From Nitrososphaerota archaeon (GTDB lineage: Archaea > Thermoproteota > Nitrososphaeria > Nitrososphaerales > Gagatemarchaeaceae), in assembly GCA_016200025.1 (NCBI GenBank), contig JACQFO010000040.1, forward strand, positions 1-5,792: 5,792 nucleotides of DNA, given 5' to 3'. The position numbers were made by a program, and so were the translations under genes. Of the stretch, positions 1 to 5,567 are shown in pieces. The notes beneath the pieces were generated by a model that did no database searches, was not told where the DNA came from, and saw only the letters and a list, made by a program, of their open reading frames with translations. The stretch's first letter is position 1. Each line of letters starts with the position of its first letter.

Positions 1-1
1 C

Positions 2-865
2 GACACCCACGCCCTGGGCGTCCCCGAGACCGTAGCCGCATATCTGGTGAAGGGCCCCAGTGTCGCCCTGGTCGACTGCGGGTACGCTTCGTCCTACGAG
101 AACGTCCTCAGAGGTCTCGAGGAGGCGGGGGTTGCGGCGTCGGAGGTCAGGTACCTGATACCCACGCACGTCCACCTGGACCATGCGGGCGCTGCGGGCC
201 GGCTTCTGAGGGAGATGCCCAACGCGGAGGTGGTCGCCCATGAAAGGGGGGTCCCGCACCTGGTGGACCCGGCGAGGTTGATCGAAAGCGCGAGCAGGGT
301 CTTCGGGGCGGCGACGATGGAGTTGTACGGGACTCCCGAGCCCATCCCTGCGGAGAGGGTCACGGCGGTGGGGGAGGAGGCGCGGCTCGAGCTTGGTGGG
401 GGACTGGGAGCGACGCTGATTCATTCACCTGGTCATGCGCCGCACCAGGTTTCGGTTCTGCTCGAAGCAGAGGGGTTACTCATTACCGCGGACGCGGTCG
501 GGATCGTTTACCCGGGGCTCAGGACGCTCATACCCACGACGCCTCCTCCGAGCCTCGACCCAGGGCGACTGATCGCATCGGCCGGCGCCCTGCGACTTCG
601 ACGCCCTTCGAAGCTCCTTACCCCCCACTTCGGCGTGAGGGGGGACGTCGACTGGGTCTTCGACAAGACTGTGGAAAAGGTAGCGGCCTGGGTAGGTCGA
701 GTCAGGTCTATGAAAGCGAAGGGGCTTTCCCTGGACGAGGCGTCAGAGGCGATGGAGGCGGAGGTCAGGGAAGAAGCAGGGGTCCAGGAGCTCGAGGTCT
801 ATGCTAGGGTCTCCGTTAGGAGCTCGGTCATGGGCATCTTGCATTACCTGGAAAAGAACCCTTGA
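2..865 (+). CDS. MBL-fold metallo-hydrolase, 5'-truncated by window edge
   Basis: Metallo-beta-lactamase-fold hydrolase, probably binding two metal ions in the cytoplasm; the substrate cannot be read from sequence. The frame is open from position 2 and reads DTHALGVPETVAAYL before the GTG at 47. This matches the usual first beta strands of the family, so 47 is not the true start, which lies a few codons outside the window. Numbering from the GTG at 47, the metal ligands are H41, H43, D45 and H46 (THVHLDHAG), H130 (SPGHAPH), D149 (TADAV) and H194 (TPHFG), so the active site looks intact. The last 70 or so residues form a charged helical tail ending in a short 'MGILHYLEK' segment, as in MBL proteins of roughly 300 residues. 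It ends 25 nt before the LigB-like gene and is probably cotranscribed with it. Family certain; substrate unknown (glyoxalase II-, lactonase- and thioesterase-like activities all possible). Confidence 0.93.
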   Translation, partial: DTHALGVPETVAAYLVKGPSVALVDCGYASSYENVLRGLEEAGVAASEVRYLIPTHVHLDHAGAAGRLLREMPNAEVVAHERGVPHLVDPARLIESASRVFGAATMELYGTPEPIPAERVTAVGEEARLELGGGLGATLIHSPGHAPHQVSVLLEAEGLLITADAVGIVYPGLRTLIPTTPPPSLDPGRLIASAGALRLRRPSKLLTPHFGVRGDVDWVFDKTVEKVAAWVGRVRSMKAKGLSLDEASEAMEAEVREEAGVQELEVYARVSVRSSVMGILHYLEKNP

Positions 866-890
866 ATATCGGGGTCCTTGCGAAGGGTTC

Positions 891-1712
891 GTGCCCCTGG
901 TCTGCGCCTGCATAGTGCCCCACGGCGGCGAGGTCATCCCGGCACTGGCTGGCGACAAAGCGAAGCTCTTCTCCGCCACGCGGAAGGGGATGAGGGTTCT
1001 CGCGGAGAAGATGAAGAGGTCGGGACCAGGGACCATCGTCGTGGCAAGTCCCCACAACCTCAGGCTGCAGAAGCACATCGGGGTCGTGGTCTCTCAGAAC
1101 TCGTCCGGGGAGGTGAGGGAGGGCAGGCACAGGGTGGCTCTGAGAGCAAGGTGCGATGTTGCCTTCGGCCGGAGGGTCATCGAGGAGGCGGAGAAGCGAG
1201 GGCTCCCAGTCGTGGGTGCGAACTACGGGGGGCTCGAGGGTCCGCTCTCGGACCTGGCTATGGACTGGGGGACGCTGATTCCTCTGTGGTTCTTCATGAG
1301 GGGACGGAGGCCTAAGCCCAAGGTTCTGATTGTGACGCCGTCGCGGGGCATCCCTCTCCGACAGAATTTTGAATTCGGGGCAGCGGTCGCGGCCGTTGCG
1401 GAGAGGAGCAGGGCGAGGGTTGCCTTCGTCGCGAGCTCCGACCAGGCGCACGCCCACAGCAAGAAGGGACCCTACGGCTTTGACAGGAGGGCCTCTGAAT
1501 ATGACAAGAGGGTCGCAGAAGCGATCAAGGAGGACCGGCTGGACTCCATTTTGGAGATAGAAGAGAGCCTCGTTGAGGGAGCGAAGCCCGACAGCCTGTG
1601 GCAGATGGCCATGCTGGCCGGCGCGCTGTCGGTGAGGCCGATGAAGGGAGAGCTCGTCTCGTACGAGGTCCCCACCTACTTCGGGATGCTCTGTGCGTCG
1701 TACTCGCGCTGA
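891..1712 (+). CDS. LigB-type class III extradiol dioxygenase-like protein
   Basis: Soluble protein of the LigB / class III extradiol ring-cleavage dioxygenase superfamily (also related to MEMO), 273 residues from the chosen GTG. Family members use non-haem Fe(II) to open catechol-type rings; the substrate here is unknown. Visible motifs: IVPHGGEVIPAL (residues 8-19, H11 a metal-ligand candidate), VASPHNLRL (H55, second ligand), DWGTLIPLWFF (125-135), SSDQAHAHS (182-190, H187/H189 as catalytic acid-base candidates), the stretch LEIEESLVEGAKPDSL (221-236, containing candidate ligand Glu residues) and VPTYFGMLCASY near the end. The frame is open further upstream to 801, but that part overlaps the MBL gene and does not look like the family. 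GTG 891 places PLVCACIVPHGG at the N-terminus as expected. Only a weak, close GAAGGG precedes it, so translation probably depends on coupling to the MBL gene 25 nt upstream. Confidence 0.88.
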   Translation: MPLVCACIVPHGGEVIPALAGDKAKLFSATRKGMRVLAEKMKRSGPGTIVVASPHNLRLQKHIGVVVSQNSSGEVREGRHRVALRARCDVAFGRRVIEEAEKRGLPVVGANYGGLEGPLSDLAMDWGTLIPLWFFMRGRRPKPKVLIVTPSRGIPLRQNFEFGAAVAAVAERSRARVAFVASSDQAHAHSKKGPYGFDRRASEYDKRVAEAIKEDRLDSILEIEESLVEGAKPDSLWQMAMLAGALSVRPMKGELVSYEVPTYFGMLCASYSR

Positions 1713-1757
1713 GCCTGGAAGACCTCGGGGCCCTCGGCCGATGATGCGCTTCAGCGA

Positions 1758-2084
1758 TCAGAGGAAGAGGAGACCTAGGGTGATGATAGCGAACACGGTG
1801 AAGGTGATTAGGGCGTACTTCCAGTCTCTCTCTAGGGAGTAGTACACCACGGCTGCGACTATGCGCGCGTAGGGGGTCAGCATCAGGACGGTGATGCCCA
1901 AGGCGATTAGGCTGAACGGGTCAGCACCGGAAGATACGCCGGCGAAAGTCCGGCGCGCGAAATCGAAGAAGTTTCCCTGGCCCGCGAGCCAGCCGGGGGA
2001 AAGTGCCAGGGAGGTCTCTCCGGTTTGGAGATAATTCATGAGCAGCCCGGCGGACTCCAAGACCAAGCTGAGGGCGACACCCAC
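1758..2084 (-). CDS. DUF1634 family membrane protein
   Basis: Small integral membrane protein of the DUF1634 family, which is often encoded beside TauE/SafE transporters; its role is unknown, perhaps as an accessory subunit of the exporter. From the GTG at 2084 it has 108 residues with three hydrophobic segments: about 1-20 (GVALSLVLESAGLLMNY), 57-82 (the conserved LTPYAR motif lies here, followed by IVAAVVYY) and 87-108 (YALITFTVFAIITLGLLFL). The start is doubtful. GTG 2084 falls inside the first membrane helix, and the frame stays open upstream, encoding NQSVPRLEAGIGWILR, which looks like a genuine amphipathic lead-in. No ATG/GTG/TTG exists there. A CTG at 2135-2133 overlaps the exporter's TGA (CTGA) and would give 125 residues, nearer to the length I expect for the family. 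Last gene of the minus-strand operon. Confidence 0.82.
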   Translation of the reverse strand: MGVALSLVLESAGLLMNYLQTGETSLALSPGWLAGQGNFFDFARRTFAGVSSGADPFSLIALGITVLMLTPYARIVAAVVYYSLERDWKYALITFTVFAIITLGLLFL

Positions 2085-2102
2085 GCGAAGGATCCATCCG
2101 AT

Positions 2103-2120
2103 CCCCGCCTCGAGGCGGGG
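2103..2120. repeat. Perfect 18-bp palindrome at the TauE/SafE-DUF1634 junction
   Basis: CCCCGCCTCGAGGCGGGG is its own reverse complement over all 18 bases. It lies just after the exporter's stop codon and before GTG 2084. In the extended DUF1634 frame it encodes PRLEAG, so it may be coding by chance; in RNA the outer bases could form a strong stem with a small loop. Confidence 0.5.
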
Positions 2121-2131
2121 GACGCTTTGGT

Positions 2132-2965
2132 TCAGACCTGAGTCAACCCCTTGTAGACCATCTCGGCGATTAGGACGGCAAGGACTACCAGGAAGAAGAC
2201 TCGGACGGTCCGGTCTTTGAGACGGGGAAGAAACCTCGCTCCAATGAGCGAGCCCACTGTGGTGCCGATTGCAAGGGGAGCGGCAAGGTTGAGGTAGACG
2301 AGGCCTGAACTGAAGTAGACTGAGGCGCCGGCGAGGGCGGTCATGCCGATGATGAAGTTGCTCGTGGCGGTCGCGACCTTGGAAGGCATCCCCATGACAA
2401 GCTCCTGAACGGTCGTCTTGAAGGCGCCTCCCCCAATGCCCAGCATTCCAGCCGCAAGGCCGGCGACGAACATCCCGGGTCCGGCGAGCAGGGGCCTCGT
2501 GAGCTGGTAGCGGACCTCATTCCCAGAGGGGTGGTCGACATACGAGCCTTCGAGTTTCAAGGTGCGCGCGAGAGCGTCCTGGGTAGACGAGGTCGTCGGG
2601 CCATTCCTTACCCTGCCCGCGAGGCCGTAGAAGGAGGTCGCCAGGAAGGCAGCGAAGAAGAAGTAGAGGTACGGCGCGGGGACGAGGAAGCTGGTAATCA
2701 GCGCACCCGCGATGGCGCCGACCGAGGTGAAGAGCTCTAGGAAGAAGGCCGCCCTTATGTTGGAGAGGCCGTCCCTCACGTAGGAAGAGGCGGAACCGCT
2801 CGACGTGGCGATGATGGCCACCATGCTCGCGCCTATGGTGTACTTGATGGGAACGCCGAAGTAGACCAGGATAGGTGTGAGGATCATGGCGCCCCCGAGG
2901 CCCAGGATTGAACCGACGAGCCCAGCGGCCACGGCCAGGACGAGGGCTTCGAGTATGCCGATCAT
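2132..2965 (-). CDS. TauE/SafE family anion exporter
   Basis: Polytopic membrane protein of the TauE/SafE (sulfite/organosulfonate exporter, DUF81) family, 277 residues, a normal length. The internal duplication is visible: GLVGSILGLGGAMILTPIL (residues 15-33) followed by GASMVAIIATSSGSASSYVR (45-64), and in the second half GLAAGMLGIGGGAFKTTVQE (169-188) followed by TATSNFIIGMTALAGASVYF (199-218). A hydrophilic loop at about 118-158 separates the halves, and hydrophobic segments fill most of the rest, consistent with about eight helices. The start is ATG 2965; an in-frame TAG lies only 21 nt upstream, so no earlier start is possible. The ribosome binding site is weak. It follows the P-loop kinase gene by 46 nt and its stop overlaps the probable start of DUF1634. 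Known family members export sulfite, sulfoacetate or similar anions; the substrate here is not determinable. Confidence 0.93.
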   Translation of the reverse strand: MIGILEALVLAVAAGLVGSILGLGGAMILTPILVYFGVPIKYTIGASMVAIIATSSGSASSYVRDGLSNIRAAFFLELFTSVGAIAGALITSFLVPAPYLYFFFAAFLATSFYGLAGRVRNGPTTSSTQDALARTLKLEGSYVDHPSGNEVRYQLTRPLLAGPGMFVAGLAAGMLGIGGGAFKTTVQELVMGMPSKVATATSNFIIGMTALAGASVYFSSGLVYLNLAAPLAIGTTVGSLIGARFLPRLKDRTVRVFFLVVLAVLIAEMVYKGLTQV

Positions 2966-3011
2966 GTTGTATCGCCGCGAAGACTAGTTCCGGGCTTCAG
3001 GGTCGGGCACC

Positions 3012-4205
3012 TCAAGCCGACTCGAGGGCCGCGACGATCCTCTGGTTGGAAGGCGCGATGCCCTCGACGCCGGTGTTGAGTATCACGCACGGGATCTTCC
3101 AGGTCTCGAACATGGCGGTGAAGAACTTGGCCTGCCTCTGGTTGTCCAGCTCGAGGAGGTAGGGGTTGTACCATGGCTCGTTGGAAATCGTACCCCACTT
3201 CTCCCTCGGCCCTGCCCCTGGTAGCACCATGTACTCCCCCTTCCGGAGTACGTCTATTGCCTCTGCAGGGGTGAGCCTCACCTCAGGGGGGCTGTGGTCG
3301 TCGCGGCGGAGGAGCACGACAAGGTTGACCGGGACCTCGTCCACGACTTTCTCCGGGCCGAGGATCTCGTCTCTCTTCACTAGGACCCTTGAGTTGCCGA
3401 AGGCGTAGTAGCACCACCCCATCCCGTCGTTGAAGACGCACCTGCCCTTCGTAGCCGAGCAGAGGTCCTCGCCGAGTGGGTATTCGCAGTCCAGCTTCCT
3501 GACAGTGACGTTCTCATTCATCGACCTGTCGAAGACGCTTCTCAGCCAGCCCTGCTCCTTCTGGGACTCCGAACGCATGTAGAGGGCGCGCTCGGGCTGC
3601 CTGGCGATTAGCGGCGAATCCGGCTTCTCAGGCAGTGGGTCGGGGAAGGATATGTACGCCCAGTCGTCGCCGCAGATCTTGCCCTGGTCGTTCATGAAGA
3701 TCTTGAAGGAGTGCGTCGTCTTGCCTGTCCCCGTCGGGGCGATTATCACTACGCCCTTGCCCTTGTAGAGGGCGGTCGCACCGTGGATAGAAAGGGTGTT
3801 GAAATTCTTCTCGAGGATGGCAGCGGCCATGCCGAGGGCCCAGGACTTGCACTGGCCGTAGTATTCGGTGTTCGCGAAGATTGCAGAGTGAAGCTCGGGG
3901 CAATAGTAGGCGGAGGGCTCGACCCCCTCGACACCGGTGGCTGAGTAAATCTGGGCATGGGGGAGGACCGAGTCATCGGCCTTCCACCAGTTGTTCGACC
4001 AGAAGTCTGCCTGGTGCTCGCTGTTGGTAATCAGCTCCACGATGATCCCGTTCAGGTTGGCCTTCAGCGACCTGGAGCCGGAGCTTCGGAGGGCGGCCTT
4101 TGAGCGGGCGAGAAGCGGGAGGAATTCGGAGGCAGTGGTGGCCTTGTTGCCCTTGACCCTTGCCCTTGATTGGGTCAGGTAGTTGTTCAGCTGGGTGACC
4201 GCCAT
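3012..4205 (-). CDS. PEPCK/HPr-kinase-like P-loop phosphotransferase
   Basis: Soluble 397-residue protein with the nucleotide-binding signature of the PEP carboxykinase/HPr kinase superfamily; the substrate is unknown. Seen: LSIHGATA (138-145, H141 at the position of the PEPCK 'MHCSAN' histidine), the P-loop APTGTGKTTH (156-165, K162), GDDW (179-182, kinase-2 position of PEPCK 'IGDDEH'), NSR (271-273, comparable with PEPCK 'NTR'), VVLLRRDD (296-303), RLTPAEAIDVL (310-320, close to PEPCK 'LTPEQAM') and CVILNTGVEG (373-382, close to 'VNTGWTGG'). It is much shorter than ATP-PEPCK (about 530), and where PEPCK has GEMKK it reads GMAAA (125-129), so the metal-binding lysine seems absent. A PEP carboxykinase activity is therefore unlikely; a small-molecule or protein kinase is a better guess. 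The N-terminal 110 residues carry a distinctive ELITNSEHQADFW stretch (57-69). ATG 4205 follows AAAGGTC and a TATA-like box. First gene of the operon. Confidence 0.8.
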   Translation of the reverse strand: MAVTQLNNYLTQSRARVKGNKATTASEFLPLLARSKAALRSSGSRSLKANLNGIIVELITNSEHQADFWSNNWWKADDSVLPHAQIYSATGVEGVEPSAYYCPELHSAIFANTEYYGQCKSWALGMAAAILEKNFNTLSIHGATALYKGKGVVIIAPTGTGKTTHSFKIFMNDQGKICGDDWAYISFPDPLPEKPDSPLIARQPERALYMRSESQKEQGWLRSVFDRSMNENVTVRKLDCEYPLGEDLCSATKGRCVFNDGMGWCYYAFGNSRVLVKRDEILGPEKVVDEVPVNLVVLLRRDDHSPPEVRLTPAEAIDVLRKGEYMVLPGAGPREKWGTISNEPWYNPYLLELDNQRQAKFFTAMFETWKIPCVILNTGVEGIAPSNQRIVAALESA

Positions 4206-4238
4206 GCCGACCTTTGAGACGAGGCCGCCACGGTGCGC

Positions 4239-4255
4239 TTAAAACAGTTCGTCGC
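4239..4255 (-). promoter_or_regulatory. Putative TATA/BRE promoter of the kinase-exporter operon
   Basis: On the minus strand the sequence reads CGAACTGTTTTAAGC. TTTTAA (4244-4239) is TATA-like and the CGAA just upstream resembles an archaeal BRE. A transcription start about 25 nt downstream would fall near 4216, leaving a leader of roughly 11 nt before ATG 4205. Pattern match only. Confidence 0.35.
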
Positions 4256-4319
4256 GTATTATGATGTTCTCCAGATGTCGAAGGTTCTCCCTAGGTGGAA
4301 GTTACACACAGTTTAGGCA

Positions 4320-4335
4320 GGAAATCCGTAAAAAG
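4320..4335 (+). promoter_or_regulatory. Putative BRE/TATA promoter of the alpha/beta hydrolase
   Basis: GGAAATCC followed by GTAAAAAG (4328-4335) resembles a BRE plus an AT-rich TATA element in an otherwise GC-rich region. A start about 25 nt downstream (near 4357) would leave a leader of about 19 nt that still contains the GGTGA site. The TATA match is imperfect. Confidence 0.3.
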
Positions 4336-4363
4336 ACTACTTAGGCATACCGAAGTCGGTCCC

Positions 4364-4368
4364 GGTGA
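4364..4368 (+). promoter_or_regulatory. Ribosome binding site deciding the hydrolase start
   Basis: GGTGA, complementary to the archaeal 16S 3' end, lies 7 nt before GTG 4376. This is the best Shine-Dalgarno match I noticed in the window and selects GTG 4376 over the upstream in-frame GTG 4295. Confidence 0.65.
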
Positions 4369-4375
4369 AATCGGC

Positions 4376-5056
4376 GTGACAACATTCGTGCTCGTGCCTG
4401 GAGCTTGGTTAGGAGGGTGGGCCTGGAAGAAGGTCGTCCCCCTTCTCGAAAAGGATGGACATGAAGTCCATCCCATCACCCTCACTGGGATGGGAGAAAG
4501 AGTCCACCTTGTTTCCAAGGAGGTAGGCATTGAAACCGCGGTTCAAGACGTTCTGAACATAATCAACTACAACGACCTCGACGATTTCATCTTGGTAGGA
4601 CACAGCTTCGCCGGGAAGGTCGTGGCAGCTGTGGCGGACCGCGTGCCGAAAAAGGTGAGGGTTCTGCTCTACTTGGACGCTTTTCGGCCCAGAAAGGACA
4701 GAACGCCGCAGGGGAGTTTCACCGACGCGATCGGCGCCGGTTTGACGATCCCTCTCACTGAGGAGGTTCTTGGCAGCATAGGAAAGGACGTCCAGGGTGC
4801 CGACCGCGAGTGGTTGCTGTCCAAGGCCACGCCATGGCCTACGAAGTACGCCGGCGACACCATCACGCTCTCCGAGAGCTTGGATTCGGTGAAGAAGGCG
4901 TACATATTTTGCACCGGTGGTGGCGACAACGTTGGCGAGATTCTCAAAGAGAAGCTCGATGGTCCCGCCAAGGTCATCGAATCCGGTCACTGGCCGATGA
5001 TAACAAAGCCCGACGAGCTTGTCGCAGATATGCTCTCCCTGACCGGCCTGGCCTGA
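4376..5056 (+). CDS. Alpha/beta hydrolase, EstC-like esterase family
   Basis: Cytoplasmic alpha/beta-fold hydrolase of 226 residues, similar to the EstC / pyrethroid-esterase / plant methyl-esterase-like group. It is recognised by FVLVPGAWLGGWAWKKVVP (4-22, oxyanion-hole region) and TGMGERVHL (37-45). The nucleophile elbow is GHSFAG with S77; the catalytic histidine is H205 in SGHWPMITKPDEL, and D184 in CTGGGDNV is a candidate acid. The length is typical for this compact family. The frame is open back to a GTG at 4295, but that 27-residue leader shows no family similarity. GTG 4376 has a GGTGA at 4364-4368 with a 7-nt spacer and gives the expected N-terminus VTTFVLVPGAW. It is transcribed divergently from the P-loop kinase operon. 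Natural substrate unknown; an ester is most likely. Confidence 0.9.
   Translation: MTTFVLVPGAWLGGWAWKKVVPLLEKDGHEVHPITLTGMGERVHLVSKEVGIETAVQDVLNIINYNDLDDFILVGHSFAGKVVAAVADRVPKKVRVLLYLDAFRPRKDRTPQGSFTDAIGAGLTIPLTEEVLGSIGKDVQGADREWLLSKATPWPTKYAGDTITLSESLDSVKKAYIFCTGGGDNVGEILKEKLDGPAKVIESGHWPMITKPDELVADMLSLTGLA
4453..4495 (+). repeat. Two overlapping inverted repeats early in the hydrolase gene
   Basis: GGATGGAC (4453-4460) pairs perfectly with GTCCATCC (4466-4473) across a 5-nt loop. TCCCATC (4471-4477) can pair with GATGGGA (4489-4495). The two stems share 4471-4473, so they exclude each other. Both are inside coding sequence; a role is unproven. Confidence 0.35.
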
Positions 5057-5109
5057 CACCTGCGGATCAAGATTCCTGTCTCGCGTGACTCGATGATTGC
5101 GAGGTATCG

Positions 5110-5337
5110 TTATTGGCCGCCGAGGCCCATCTTCGCAAGGATTCGGGCGAACCGCTGGTCTGCCCTGAGGCGTTCGAAAGCCGGGAAAGCCTTGAAGTAG
5201 AGTAACCAGGGAGACCTCTCCTCGTAGGCCTCTTCAAGGTGCTTGAAGGCTTCTTCCTGTTGTCCCAGGCCGAACTCGGCTATGCCGATGTCGGCTGGAG
5301 AAAAGAGCCTACTTGCCAGGAATCGATACCATTGCAA
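5110..5337 (-). pseudogene. C-terminal TPR tail remnant of a cyclase-TPR type protein
   Basis: A 75-codon frame whose text matches the very end of long TPR proteins, notably class III cyclase-TPR fusions: SPADIGIAEFGLGQQEEAF (13-31), a TPR helix pair HLEEAYEERSPWLLYFKA (33-50), then the closing FPAFERLRADQRFARILAKM (51-70). In intact relatives this block follows several hundred residues of cyclase, ATPase or TPR domains. Here the frame extends only nine codons upstream of the TTG at 5337 (DRGFKHNKT in reverse order) before a TAG at 5367-5365, and I see no continuing TPR in the next 200 nt in the other minus-strand frames. I read it as a decayed gene fragment. It could be a short standalone TPR protein; a TATA-like TTTATT lies on this strand at 5411-5406. 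A cyclase begins 230 nt away in the opposite direction. Confidence 0.6.
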
Positions 5338-5567
5338 ATCCCTGCCAAACTTGTGGTTCTTAGTCTATCTGACGTGAGAGGCGTGCCCCGGCCGGGACCT
5401 GCCCCAATAAAGGGCTCAGGTTAGCCGACACTTTCGAGAAGCACGGTTGCTGGAATCGGCATAACAAGTCGGTACTGAAGACTTGAGTGCTTGCCTGGCG
5501 AGGGAGGCCTATCATGATCCCCATAGTGAGTTTATCTCCTCATGGAACATACGGGTAGAAGGTCAAG
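5338..5567. other. Intergenic stretch between TPR remnant and cyclase
   Basis: About 230 nt with no convincing gene in any frame, no tRNA and no transposon ends. It holds a 10-bp palindrome CCCGGCCGGG (5387-5396), a TTTATT-like box on the minus strand (5411-5406) and the putative cyclase TATA box. It may contain the decayed upstream part of the minus-strand TPR gene, but I could not recognise TPR text in it. Confidence 0.4.
5531..5536 (+). promoter_or_regulatory. Putative TATA box of the cyclase gene
   Basis: TTTATC in the segment GAGTTTATCTCC. A start about 25 nt downstream would fall near 5558, giving a leader of about 10 nt to TTG 5568 or 22 nt to GTG 5580. No clear BRE upstream. Confidence 0.35.

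Noticed and set aside
801..890. 30-codon upstream extension of the LigB-like gene
   Set aside because: It overlaps the end of the MBL gene and reads as a frame-shifted shadow; the conserved N-terminus starts at GTG 891.
828..1457. 209-codon minus-strand frame opposite the LigB-like gene
   Set aside because: Arginine- and proline-rich text with no recognisable motif; it is the GC-rich shadow of a plus-strand gene that has clear family motifs.
1713..1757. Shared terminator between the convergent gene pairs
   Set aside because: The 45-nt gap contains a GGGCCC core but no T-rich run on either strand, so I cannot support a terminator.
4295..4375. 27-codon N-terminal extension of the hydrolase from GTG 4295
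   Set aside because: No similarity to the family N-terminus, it covers the putative promoter, and the GGTGA site points to GTG 4376.
4409..5059. 216-codon minus-strand frame opposite the alpha/beta hydrolase
   Set aside because: Long, but without motifs, whereas the plus strand carries a full GHSFAG/GHWP hydrolase with a good ribosome binding site.
5239..5424. 61-codon plus-strand frame across the TPR remnant
   Set aside because: Antisense to the recognisable TPR tail, with no motif and a low-complexity proline-rich end.
5338..5567. Possible tRNA or small RNA in the gap before the cyclase
   Set aside because: I found no T-arm GTTCRANNC motif or cloverleaf-compatible arms; only a short GC palindrome.
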